Positions 8,447 through 16,870 of a stretch of DNA of 64,000 bases are shown in pieces. A program made the position numbers and the translations under genes. The stretch's first letter is position 1, and each line of letters opens with the position of its first letter. A model generated the notes under the pieces. It worked only from the letters and a program-made list of their open reading frames with translations, was not told the DNA's origin and did no database searches. The stretch covers positions 62,001 to 126,000 of the forward strand of contig CAUEYX010000006.1 in NCBI GenBank assembly GCA_959022495.1, written 5' to 3'. Origin of the DNA: an uncultured Lachnospiraceae bacterium (GTDB lineage: Bacteria; Bacillota; Clostridia; Lachnospirales; Lachnospiraceae).

Positions 8447-8824
8447 TCAGCTGGAATAATTTTCTAGAAACGCATACAGTTCTTTTATGGTTGCCACATA
8501 TTTTCCCTCTGCCACTTCCTGCTGAACCTCCTCCGGCAGATCAGTGATCGGGATCTCCGTGAATTCATAGATCGTAGTCCGGTCATTCAGGTAGACCACA
8601 ACAAATCCCTGCAGTTCGCACAGGTAGAACCCTTCCTGCTCACTGTCAGGATTTTTTACTTTCCCGCCTTCAGCGGCAATACTCTCTGTACCGGACACTT
8701 CGTCCTTTGCTCGTGCTTCCTGCCTGTCCATCACATGGTCATAGGTGAGCTGATATCCCGCCGCAAGCAGCATCCCCAGTACCAGAAATGCAGCAAAAAA
8801 GCCAACAATGTATCTGGATCTCAT
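8447..8824 (-). CDS. Membrane-anchored protein with BofC-C-like domain
   Basis: A short cytoplasmic start (MRSRYIV) leads into one membrane helix (about residues 5-25) and an extracytoplasmic domain of about 100 aa. The C-terminal half (GFYLCELQGFVVVYLNDRT, then IYEFTEIPITDLPEEVQ and ending LYAFLENYSS) resembles the BofC C-terminal domain found in Firmicute regulators of sporulation proteases. This is family resemblance from memory, not a search result. The start at 8824 has GGAG upstream. It follows the flippase gene by 44 bp, so the two may be co-transcribed. Confidence 0.65.
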   Translation of the reverse strand: MRSRYIVGFFAAFLVLGMLLAAGYQLTYDHVMDRQEARAKDEVSGTESIAAEGGKVKNPDSEQEGFYLCELQGFVVVYLNDRTTIYEFTEIPITDLPEEVQQEVAEGKYVATIKELYAFLENYSS

Positions 8825-8868
8825 AGTTTCCACTCCTTTTTCATACATTATTGGCTTTTTGACACATT

Positions 8869-10560
8869 TTATTCATATTCTGCCCCGGAAGGCATCAAAT
8901 GCAGTTTCTTGCACAGACGCAGAAGTCTTGGCCCCATGGGAAGCGCCTCAATATCCGCCTCGGACAGGGTCCCGATCTTAAGGACCACCACCACATAGAC
9001 AGCCATAGCGGCTATGATCGCGGCAGAAGCCGGAATCCAGCGGCCTCCTACAAGAATATCCAGCACCAGATATACCGCGTAGGTCACGACTCCCATAACA
9101 GCGGAAGCGATAAGCGGCTTTACGAAAGTGTCTCTAATATTCAGCCGGAACCCGCACACCTTATGTACTTTTCTCTGGTTGAGATAACACATGCACACCG
9201 CAAATACAATATTTCCCGCTGCCAGGGCATAGACATTCATCTTAAATACCGTCATCATGACCACAAATGCAATCAGATGGATGACCAGAGCCACACACGC
9301 ATTTTTCGCCGGACTGGATATGTGGTTCAGCCCGTGCAGAATGGAATTCGATATCGATGCCCACGCATAAAATACAACCACAACTGAACCCATCATAAGC
9401 AGGTACGCCGCTGTTTTCCCCGCGTCATTATACAGCAGCACCATCAGCGGCGACGCCAGCACAAGGAAGCCCACACCGCAGGGAATCGTTATCACCATCG
9501 TAAGCCGCAGGGTCTGATCAATCTTCTCATGCACCAGCCTCCTTGACCTGGTAGCCACAGCCGCCGTCAGGCTGGGCACCACAGACGAACACAGAGCGAA
9601 AGGAATCGACAGCGGCACATTCACCAAGGTGTCATATTTCCCTGAATAAATCCCCTGGAGAGCCATATACTCCTCCTCTACATATCCCTGGGCCTCCATA
9701 ATATGGTTAAAGATCGTCAAATCCAATATTTGATTGATATTGTAGATGGCGGTACTAAACAGGATCGGCACTGCTGTAAGGACAAGAACCTTTAAAATAT
9801 GACGGTAGCTGTCTTCCTTCCCGGTGCGGTCCATCCGGTACTGCCTTCGCATCGTTCCCCGGTATGCCCAAATGACAAAGAGCAGAAAGATCAGCGCAAT
9901 CAGCGCGCCGAGCACGGTCCCAAGGGTTGCACCCGCCGCTCCGTACGCCGGTCCGAGAAGCTCCTCCCCCGCCTTCTCCCCTGCGTGGGTTCCCATATCT
10001 ACAAAGATGCTCGCCCCGGCAATACTGATCACAGCTCGGATCAGCTGTTCAATGATCTGTGACACTGCCGTCGGCATCATAGAGCCCATTCCCTGGAAAT
10101 AGCCCCTGATCACAGCCATAATCGCCACCAGGAACAGCCCCGGCGCAAGCATCTTGAGCGCATAAACACTCAGGGGTGATTTCATCGCATGCACGGAGAC
10201 TGCCTCCGCCCCAAAAAAGACTACGGCAGTGATGACAACACCCACGACAGCCGCGAACAGCATCGAACACCGGAATACCCGGACGGAGTTGCGCTTCTGC
10301 CCTGCTGCCAGCTTAGCGGAAACCAGCTTGGACACAGCGGTCGGAAGGCTTAAAGATGAGACCATAAGCGCCATGGCATATATCTGATAAGCATATCCAT
10401 AAAACCCATTTCCGGCATCCCCTAGTATATTCGCGAGAGGGATTCTGTATATGACCCCTATGACCTTTGTCAGGACCGTGGCCACAGCAAGTATCGCGCC
10501 CTGTGCGATAAAATCGTCATTCTGGGCGGTCCGTATTCTCGTCTTTGGTGTGTCTGCCAT
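8869..10560 (-). CDS. Oligosaccharide flippase (SpoVB/MurJ-like, MOP superfamily)
   Basis: This is a 563-aa polytopic membrane protein with 13-14 hydrophobic helices. The N-terminal region (QGAILAVATVLTKVIGVIYRIPLANILGD) and the second half with NSILHGLNHISSPAKNA are typical of polysaccharide biosynthesis/SpoVB flippases, which move lipid-linked cell-wall or spore-cortex precursors across the membrane. It is not possible from sequence alone to decide between SpoVB, MurJ and a Wzx role. Its neighbours are general housekeeping genes, which favours a wall-precursor role. Confidence 0.88.
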   Translation of the reverse strand: MADTPKTRIRTAQNDDFIAQGAILAVATVLTKVIGVIYRIPLANILGDAGNGFYGYAYQIYAMALMVSSLSLPTAVSKLVSAKLAAGQKRNSVRVFRCSMLFAAVVGVVITAVVFFGAEAVSVHAMKSPLSVYALKMLAPGLFLVAIMAVIRGYFQGMGSMMPTAVSQIIEQLIRAVISIAGASIFVDMGTHAGEKAGEELLGPAYGAAGATLGTVLGALIALIFLLFVIWAYRGTMRRQYRMDRTGKEDSYRHILKVLVLTAVPILFSTAIYNINQILDLTIFNHIMEAQGYVEEEYMALQGIYSGKYDTLVNVPLSIPFALCSSVVPSLTAAVATRSRRLVHEKIDQTLRLTMVITIPCGVGFLVLASPLMVLLYNDAGKTAAYLLMMGSVVVVFYAWASISNSILHGLNHISSPAKNACVALVIHLIAFVVMMTVFKMNVYALAAGNIVFAVCMCYLNQRKVHKVCGFRLNIRDTFVKPLIASAVMGVVTYAVYLVLDILVGGRWIPASAAIIAAMAVYVVVVLKIGTLSEADIEALPMGPRLLRLCKKLHLMPSGAEYE

Positions 10561-10592
10561 TTCTATTTCCTCCAGCTCTCTATATTTACTCC

Positions 10593-11087
10593 TCAGCGCA
10601 GGATTCCTGCCCTCTCCATGATGTTTCTCTGTCTTTCTTCCATCGCCATGCGCTCATCTTCTTCTATATGGTCGTATCCCAGAAGATGAAGCATGCTGTG
10701 CGCGATCAGGAAGGCATACTCTCTTCTGGCAGAATGTCCGTATTCCTCTGCCTGCCTAAGCACCCTGTCCTTGGAGACCACAATATCCCCCAGCATCAGT
10801 TCACCGGATTCCGGATTGAAGGCATCGCCTGTTTTTTCGATCTCCGAAAGATCTCCCGGCACTTCATATTCCAGCATGGGGAAGGAAAGCACATCCGTTG
10901 CCCGGTCAATCTGCCGGTGCTCGCGGTTCATAACACGGATCTCTTCATCGTCCGTAAGGAGCAGGTTTACCTCTGCCTCATAAGGGCAGTCCTCACATTC
11001 CAGGACTGTTTCCACGATCAGCTCCGCGGTTTCTCTCTCATCAAAAGGCAGCGCAGCACCGCCTTCCTCTTCAATATATAACGTCAT
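10593..11087 (-). CDS. ybeY: Endoribonuclease YbeY (rRNA maturation)
   Basis: This zinc-dependent RNase is involved in 16S rRNA 3'-end maturation and ribosome quality control. The catalytic zinc motif H-x3-H-x5-H is present as HSMLHLLGYDHIEEDE near the C-terminus, with REHRQIDRATDVLSFPM upstream, both diagnostic. Length 164 aa. The start overlaps the stop of phoH by 4 bp; phoH-ybeY is a conserved pair. Confidence 0.95.
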   Translation of the reverse strand: MTLYIEEEGGAALPFDERETAELIVETVLECEDCPYEAEVNLLLTDDEEIRVMNREHRQIDRATDVLSFPMLEYEVPGDLSEIEKTGDAFNPESGELMLGDIVVSKDRVLRQAEEYGHSARREYAFLIAHSMLHLLGYDHIEEDERMAMEERQRNIMERAGILR

Positions 11088-12082
11088 ACATTTCTCCTTC
11101 TGGCTTTGCCGGTATGCTTCCTGTCATTTTTCTTCTCGTATTCCTCGTAGGCTTTAACAATCCGCTGCACAAGAGGATGCCGGACTACATCTTTGCTCGT
11201 CAGTGTACAGATGCTGACCCCCTCCAGGTCCTTTACCACCTTCACAGCCACATCCAGGCCGGACACCGCCCCCGCCGGAAGATCCTTCTGTGTAGAATCA
11301 CCGGTAATGACAACTTTGGACCCAAAGCCGATCCTGGTTAAAAACATCTTCATCTGTGCCGGCGTCGTATTCTGTGCCTCATCAAGGATAATAAATGCAT
11401 TGTCCAGCGTACGCCCTCTCATATAAGCGAGAGGAGCCACCTCGATCAGCCCTTTCTCAGAATTTTTAATGAAACTATCCGCTCCCATAATCTGGTATAG
11501 CGCGTCGTACAAGGGCCGGAGATAAGGATCAATTTTGCTCTGGAGATCTCCGGGCAGGAATCCGAGTTTCTCCCCAGCTTCGATCGCGGGACGAGTCAGA
11601 ATGATCCTGCCCACTTCATTTCTCTTAAACGCGGTGATCGCCATGGCCATTGCTAGATAGGTCTTTCCCGTTCCTGCCGGTCCCAGACCGAACGTAATCA
11701 TCTCTTTCCGGATGGCCTCCACATATTTTTTCTGTCCCAGCGTTTTGGGCTTGATCGGTTTTCCCTGGAGGGTATGGCAGATCAGATCCCTGTCGATCTC
11801 CACGATCCCCTCCTCCTGTCCCTCGAATACAAGGGAGATCGCGTAATCCACATTCTGCTCTGTGATCGTGTTCCCTCTCTTGGATAACTCAACAAGCTGG
11901 GTGAGCACACGCAGCACCTTCTCCGCCGCCGCGCTCTCTCCCACGATCTTTGTGCTTCCATCCCTGGCAATCAGGGTGATATGGAATGTCCTCTCAAGCT
12001 TTTTTGCATATGCGTCAAACTGTCCGAACACGTTTGCCTCATGTTCAGCCGGTATATCAATCATCAGTTCCGACAGACTCAT
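11084..12082 (-). CDS. PhoH-family ATPase
   Basis: This is a cytoplasmic PhoH-like P-loop ATPase linked to RNA metabolism through its neighbour ybeY. It has Walker A GPAGTGKTYLAMA, Walker B-like AFIILDEAQNTTPAQMK and the sensor VVITGDSTQKDLP, preceded by an N-terminal KH-like region (about residues 1-105). I place the start at the ATG at 12082 (MSLSELMIDIP) with GGAAAG six nt upstream; a TTG-initiated reading extends it six codons. It overlaps the end of yqfD by 26 bp. Confidence 0.93.
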   Translation of the reverse strand: MSLSELMIDIPAEHEANVFGQFDAYAKKLERTFHITLIARDGSTKIVGESAAAEKVLRVLTQLVELSKRGNTITEQNVDYAISLVFEGQEEGIVEIDRDLICHTLQGKPIKPKTLGQKKYVEAIRKEMITFGLGPAGTGKTYLAMAMAITAFKRNEVGRIILTRPAIEAGEKLGFLPGDLQSKIDPYLRPLYDALYQIMGADSFIKNSEKGLIEVAPLAYMRGRTLDNAFIILDEAQNTTPAQMKMFLTRIGFGSKVVITGDSTQKDLPAGAVSGLDVAVKVVKDLEGVSICTLTSKDVVRHPLVQRIVKAYEEYEKKNDRKHTGKARRRNV

Positions 12083-13364
12083 CCGTTTCTTTCCTTTCAA
12101 TTGTTAAGATTTCTGTATCCGCTTCCTCGGTAATGCGCTGGTTCAGATAGAGCGTTCCAGAAGCAGTGGCAGAATTTTCATTTAAACGTATTTTAACACT
12201 ATTTTCCCTGATTTGAACACCTTTTTCCTCCAAATCTTCGCAAAACCGGTTAAAGTCCCGGCTCAGAAGCTGTCCTGCCTCCTCTTCTGAATATGTCTTT
12301 TCCTGCAGTGAATAAGACTTTGCACTTTTTAATCCGTAGGAAAAGGGAAGATAAAAATTCTCTCCCAGCCTGACCTGGGTCTCCTCAGTAAATACTTCAC
12401 TGTGTTTATATTTGTTTTTAATACTGCCCACGCTTATCGTCCAGTCCCCCAGTCGGATAAAGGGCTGGTATTTCTTTTTCCCGTCATAGACTTTTTTCTG
12501 GTAAGCCAAGGACATTGTATCCGTGTACTCCATCTGTGTGTCAGCAAACACATCCGCGTCTGATCTGTGGTACTGATATCCCACAACTTCCTGGCTGTCA
12601 TTTAACACTTCCACCCTGCCCAGCACCAGAATATCCCCCTTTTTTACAGCATCGCCCACATGGACCTGGGGCACTCCCGATCTTGTAACCATTTTGGTGA
12701 TCACGCCATCGGAAGAAGCGATCAGATCGACGGGCTTTTCCTCCCCGTCTTCCTGCTGGGAAGAGACGTCCTGCTCTGGGGAGACGCCGGCATTCTCAGA
12801 AGGGAGCTTTTCTTCCTGGGGAAATGTATCTTCATTTTCTTTCACCTGTATCTTCAGCCGGCTGCCGTCTATGGAAGCAGAGACCCAAACGATATCATTA
12901 TATTCCTTTCGGATTGCTTTTACAATACCCGGACAGTCCACCCGGCTGCGGAGCATGGCCGGAGCGACCCCCTCTGTTTCCAGGAATTCCGCCAGGGTTG
13001 TATCCGGGTACCTCTCGTTCCCCTCAAAATGAATATCCCATATAAACAGAGAATATGTCCACAGAAGCGCCGCGCACAAAAAAAGCCCCGCGAAAAAAAG
13101 CTTTCTCTTCCGATACCGGGAAAGAAAAAACGGGAAACCATACCGTCCCGTGAGCAGGACCTTTGTATGTGTCTTTCTCACAAGCGGCTTCAGCCTGCGA
13201 AAATCTGTGATGCTCATGTACATCTCATAACCATTTCCCATAGGTTCCAGCCCCCATAGGAACAGCTGGTGATAAGAGCACATATTCAGAAAGCGCTCCG
13301 GCGAATACCCTTTCACACACAGCCTGACATAGCCCCGAAGCCAGCGGATGAACGAACGAATCAC
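12057..13364 (-). CDS. yqfD: Sporulation protein YqfD
   Basis: This is a membrane-anchored sporulation protein (435 aa), related in its N-terminal part to SpoIV/YqfD. The N-terminus contains RWLRGYVRLCVKGYSPERFLN, then one membrane helix at about residues 91-110 (LFFAGLFLCAALLWTYSLFIW) and a large extracytoplasmic region with an acidic, Gln/Glu-rich insertion (about residues 195-225). The pair yqfC-yqfD precedes phoH and ybeY, as in Bacillus and most Clostridia. In Bacillus it is sigma-E controlled. Confidence 0.92.
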   Translation of the reverse strand: MIRSFIRWLRGYVRLCVKGYSPERFLNMCSYHQLFLWGLEPMGNGYEMYMSITDFRRLKPLVRKTHTKVLLTGRYGFPFFLSRYRKRKLFFAGLFLCAALLWTYSLFIWDIHFEGNERYPDTTLAEFLETEGVAPAMLRSRVDCPGIVKAIRKEYNDIVWVSASIDGSRLKIQVKENEDTFPQEEKLPSENAGVSPEQDVSSQQEDGEEKPVDLIASSDGVITKMVTRSGVPQVHVGDAVKKGDILVLGRVEVLNDSQEVVGYQYHRSDADVFADTQMEYTDTMSLAYQKKVYDGKKKYQPFIRLGDWTISVGSIKNKYKHSEVFTEETQVRLGENFYLPFSYGLKSAKSYSLQEKTYSEEEAGQLLSRDFNRFCEDLEEKGVQIRENSVKIRLNENSATASGTLYLNQRITEEADTEILTIERKETDESVGTDD

Positions 13365-13648
13365 TCTTTGTTCCTCCCATCGATAAATTCAAGTGTCTGG
13401 ATCTTTCCCGTGATTTTCATCTCATCGTTCGTGTAATATTCAATCTGCAGCCGCCTGCCTGTCAGGCGGATCTGCCCGCCTTTGGTCTGTACCCGGACCA
13501 GACATTCTGTATATTCCGTAATCCCCCGGTAATTTTCGATGCAGACCTCGAAATCCCCCAGCACAGTGACCACTGACGCTCCCATAACTACGTCTTTCGG
13601 CATACTTGCAGCCGATGCAAGCTTTTCCCTGATCTGTTCTCTCTCCAT
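13361..13648 (-). CDS. yqfC: Sporulation protein YqfC
   Basis: This small (95 aa) YabP/YqfC-family sporulation protein contains GASVVTVLGDFEVCIENYRGITEYTE and RLQIEYYTNDEMKITG. The ATG at 13648 is used; the five-codon-longer ATG lies within the stem of the upstream terminator. Its stop overlaps the yqfD start by 4 bp, indicating translational coupling. The ribosome site is poor and the gene begins 2 nt after the terminator T-run. Confidence 0.9.
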   Translation of the reverse strand: MEREQIREKLASAASMPKDVVMGASVVTVLGDFEVCIENYRGITEYTECLVRVQTKGGQIRLTGRRLQIEYYTNDEMKITGKIQTLEFIDGRNKE

Positions 13649-13649
13649 A

Positions 13650-13694
13650 TAAAAATGCCACACATACGCCTTTTATAGTCAGTATATGTGCGGC
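13650..13694 (-). terminator. Terminator of the Dabb gene, abutting yqfC
   Basis: On the minus strand, a 10-bp stem with one G-U pair (arms 13657-13666 and 13685-13694, 18-nt loop) is followed by ATTTTTAT. It ends transcription of the upstream stress-protein gene and runs directly into the yqfC start codon. Confidence 0.65.
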
Positions 13695-13715
13695 ATGTTA
13701 TGTTCTATTCATTTA

Positions 13716-14024
13716 TCAAACTTCAAGCTGGCAGTCAAGGCAGGCCCGCTCTGTCACAAATGGGCGGATATAGGTGTCAGCCACGGCCACGTGTTCCGGA
13801 TGGCTGCCATAGACCGCGATATCCTCCTCCGACTGAAGTGTGCTTATAAGAGCGATATCATGCGTGCTGGATGCGAATGGCGCATCCACAAACTCCATCG
13901 TCAAAAGTCCGGGAACCTTCCCCACGAGCGCATTCAGCTTCTCCTTCATTGCAGCTTTCAATGCAGGCTTGTCTTCCTCTTTTACTTCCGGTTTAAATTT
14001 CCACATTACAATATGATGTACCAT
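13716..14024 (-). CDS. Dabb-family stress-responsive A/B barrel protein
   Basis: This 102-aa alpha/beta ferredoxin-like barrel starts MVHHIVMWKFKPEV, with the conserved PGLLTMEFVDAP, the DIALISTLQSEEDIAVYGSHPEHV stretch and a C-terminal RACLDCQLEV. The Dabb fold forms dimers; some members are cyclases or monooxygenases, but the bacterial single-domain type has no assigned reaction. It appears to be a single-gene unit, with a terminator downstream. Confidence 0.88.
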   Translation of the reverse strand: MVHHIVMWKFKPEVKEEDKPALKAAMKEKLNALVGKVPGLLTMEFVDAPFASSTHDIALISTLQSEEDIAVYGSHPEHVAVADTYIRPFVTERACLDCQLEV

Positions 14025-14097
14025 TGTTAAATACCTCCTGTAAAATCGAAAACCTCTGTATCATTCTTTCTAAGCAGGATTCCTCTTTTCCCAAAAG

Positions 14098-14595
14098 TTA
14101 TACCGCTTTCCGTTCTTTTCCCGTAAACCGCTCCACATCAATGCGGAATACTTCTGTCCGGTACAGCATCTCCGGGCGGAATATAATCTCGGCGCCGGGC
14201 GCCATATGTTCCATGATTTTGGTCAGACCATATATTTTCTCCTGCTCCTCTTCAAGCCTGCAGATTCTCCCATTCCCCATAATACTCCGGTAAGAATACG
14301 AATAACTGCATGTATAATCTCCGGTAATGATTCCATGCCTGCAGTCCATCTCCACGGCCACATCCGGACCGGCAGCGAAGGCTTCTGCCTTCCGCCCCTC
14401 GCCCGCTCCGTGCAGATAGAGAGTCAGCCGCATATTCTGCCCGGCCGTATCCAGATCATATCCATAATTAACTGGAACGACAAACAATCCCTCTTCATCC
14501 TGCACACCGATTCTCACCACATCGCATTCATCCAGGATCTCTCTTATGATCTCCTGTTTGTGAACTTCCCGTTTATGTAAGCGCATCTTCCACAC
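14098..14595 (-). CDS. Pyridoxamine 5'-phosphate oxidase-like flavoprotein (NimA type)
   Basis: This 165-aa protein of the split-barrel FMN-binding fold resembles NimA-like nitroimidazole-resistance proteins: MRLHKREVHKQEIIREILDECDVVRIG, then VPVNYGYDLD and DMDCRHGIITGDYTC-type segments. The physiological substrate is unknown. I chose a GTG start at 14595 because GAGGAG lies 9 nt upstream; the ATG three codons later is the alternative. The formate/nitrite-type channel gene ends 18 bp upstream of this gene. Confidence 0.82.
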   Translation of the reverse strand: MWKMRLHKREVHKQEIIREILDECDVVRIGVQDEEGLFVVPVNYGYDLDTAGQNMRLTLYLHGAGEGRKAEAFAAGPDVAVEMDCRHGIITGDYTCSYSYSYRSIMGNGRICRLEEEQEKIYGLTKIMEHMAPGAEIIFRPEMLYRTEVFRIDVERFTGKERKAV

Positions 14596-14613
14596 TGTTC
14601 TCAGCTCCTCTCA

Positions 14614-15276
14614 TCAGGCAGTTTTCGTCTCCGTTTTCGTGCTGTTTTTCTGATCCAGCTCCCGCACTGCCCACGCGATAAACAGTCCACCTGCCAGATT
14701 GCCTGCCGTCACACAGGCCAGCAGTTTTGCAACAGCTCCTGCCTGCGCGCCGTACAGAAAGCCATAGCAGGAAATATAGAACATATCTGCCACGATATGT
14801 TCAAACCCGCAGAACACGAAAGCTGTGATAAAAAGCCATACATAAAAGATCTGTCCAAAAGATCCCTGCTTCTGCTTTGCACCAATGAGAACCGCAAACG
14901 CCACAAAGAACGCGCAAAAAGCGCCCAGTATAAACAGACTCTGAGGACTGTCGCCCAGCTTGGTTTCTCCGATCTTTTTCACAGACTCCGAAATGGTTCC
15001 GGCAAACCTTGTAAAAGATACAGCCGCCGCTGTAAGCAATGTCCCGATCCCGTTTCCGATCCAGGTCACCGCCAGGTCAGTCCATCCGTACTGTCCGTCA
15101 TATACTATCAGTGGACAGACCCTTGTAAACAGCATGTTATGAAGATTCAGCACAAGAAAGATCCCGGCCGCGAAAAAGAGACTTCCGACAGCTGCATTCG
15201 GAATCGACAGATAAACCATTGCTCCCATTGAGATAAAAGCGCCTGCCATAATACTGCTGATCCATTTACTTATCAT
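14614..15276 (-). CDS. Formate/nitrite transporter family channel
   Basis: This pentameric FNT-family channel has six predicted membrane helices, starting MISKWISSIMAGAFISMG, with an N-terminal glycine-rich segment and a conserved helix break around GFEHIVADMFYISC. The usual asparagine in the second half (C-x-N-x-W-V in FocA) is not obvious, so formate, nitrite or another small anion could be the substrate. The ATG at 15276 has GAGGAG upstream; the longer reading to 15348 lacks one. Length 220 aa, slightly short for the family. Confidence 0.8.
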   Translation of the reverse strand: MISKWISSIMAGAFISMGAMVYLSIPNAAVGSLFFAAGIFLVLNLHNMLFTRVCPLIVYDGQYGWTDLAVTWIGNGIGTLLTAAAVSFTRFAGTISESVKKIGETKLGDSPQSLFILGAFCAFFVAFAVLIGAKQKQGSFGQIFYVWLFITAFVFCGFEHIVADMFYISCYGFLYGAQAGAVAKLLACVTAGNLAGGLFIAWAVRELDQKNSTKTETKTA

Positions 15277-15355
15277 TTCTATTCTCCTCTTCAGTATGTA
15301 ATTTTGCACAACCTTAAGTATTTTACTAAAAGAAGGAGTGTTTTTCAATCTCTTT

Positions 15356-16756
15356 TCAGGACAGGGCCTCTCCTCTCATCTTCTTTAACACCTTTTTAAA
15401 CTGTATAGTAAACAGCACTGCCGTAAAGGTCACTGCCACCGTATCCGCCACTGGTTCCGCCAGATAGACCGCGGTTGTCTTATCAGAACTCAGAATCTGC
15501 GGCAAGATATAAATGAGCGGAATCAAAAGGATAAATTTTCTTGTCACCGCCACCACGATGGACTCCACTGCCTTTCCAAGTGCATTAAAGGTCATCTGGC
15601 AGGCGATCTGAATGCCAAAAAGTACCAGGACAGCCAGGTAAATTCTCAAGGCGGTTTTTGTAAACTCGATCAGTTCTGGATCTGTGGTAAACATTGCGGC
15701 AAAACCCTGCGGGAAAACCATGACAAGCATCCACAGAATCGCCGAATAACACAGGCTTGCTTTCAGCAGCAGTTTGAACGCTGCCTTGACCCTTACTGAG
15801 TCCCCCGCGCCGTAATTATAGCTGATTATCGGCTGTGCTCCCTGTCCCAGCCCCTGGAGCGGCAGCATGGCAAACTGCATGACGCTGGACAAAATAGTCA
15901 TGGCTCCCACCGCAATGTCACCTCCATAAGCCTGCAGAGAAGAATTAAAGCAGACCGAGATTACGCTTTCACTTGCCTGCATGATAAAAGTAGACACTCC
16001 AAGTGCGAGACAGGGCAGGATAACACTTGGGGTCAGCCCCAGGTTCTTCCTTTGGATCTTTAAATAGGTTCTCTTCCCGCACAAAAACAGTATTACCCAT
16101 AGACAGGAGAGTGCCTGGGAAAGAATTGTTGCAAGGGCTGCCCCCCTGACCCCCATATCAAATCCGAAAATAAAAACAGGATCTAAGATGATATTGGTCA
16201 CTGCGCCAATGACTACGGAGAGCATGCCTGTTTTGGCAAATCCCTGCGCAGTGATAAACGCGTTCATGCCCAGTGTGATTTCTACAAAAATTGTACCCAG
16301 CGCATAAATGTTCATATAACTTACGCCGTATTCAATCGTATTGTCACTGGCTCCAAACGCCATAAGGAAATCCCGGTTCCAGATTAGCAAAACTCCAGTT
16401 AAAATAACGGATATCATGATTTGAAGGGCAAAACAATTCCCGAGTATTTTTTCCGCGGATGCTTTGTCTTTCCTGCCCATGGCAATCGATGCCCTGGGCG
16501 CGCCTCCATAGCCGACCAGAGCGGCGAAAGCAGATACAATCAAGATAAGAGGCATGCAGACCCCGAGCCCTGTCAGCGCCGCTGCCCCGTCTTCCGGAAT
16601 ATGACCGATATAAATGCGGTCTACAATATTGTAGAGCATATTGATCAGCTGTGCCACGACAGTCGGCACCGCCAGCTTGAGAAGCAGTCTCCCAATCGGC
16701 TCTTTCCCCAGAAATTCCTTATCATCTTCAGTACTATTTTTATCTGCCTGCCCCAT
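15356..16756 (-). CDS. MATE-family efflux transporter
   Basis: This 466-aa transporter has twelve hydrophobic helices in two homologous halves. The N-terminal signature KLAVPTVVAQLINMLYNIVDRIYIGH and the second-half LQGLGQGAQPIISYNYGAGD are typical of the DinF/NorM-like MATE group found in gut Clostridia. It probably exports drugs or metabolites against sodium or protons. It begins 114 bp downstream of the trkH stop. Confidence 0.92.
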   Translation of the reverse strand: MGQADKNSTEDDKEFLGKEPIGRLLLKLAVPTVVAQLINMLYNIVDRIYIGHIPEDGAAALTGLGVCMPLILIVSAFAALVGYGGAPRASIAMGRKDKASAEKILGNCFALQIMISVILTGVLLIWNRDFLMAFGASDNTIEYGVSYMNIYALGTIFVEITLGMNAFITAQGFAKTGMLSVVIGAVTNIILDPVFIFGFDMGVRGAALATILSQALSCLWVILFLCGKRTYLKIQRKNLGLTPSVILPCLALGVSTFIMQASESVISVCFNSSLQAYGGDIAVGAMTILSSVMQFAMLPLQGLGQGAQPIISYNYGAGDSVRVKAAFKLLLKASLCYSAILWMLVMVFPQGFAAMFTTDPELIEFTKTALRIYLAVLVLFGIQIACQMTFNALGKAVESIVVAVTRKFILLIPLIYILPQILSSDKTTAVYLAEPVADTVAVTFTAVLFTIQFKKVLKKMRGEALS

Positions 16757-16870
16757 TACTATCTTCTCCCTTCTTTTTTGCTTGTCTGATCAGCAAACAG
16801 AAGTATTATACCTGTCATGCGCTTTCATTTTTCATATATTTCAAAAATGCTGACAAAAGCTTTATTGTCT

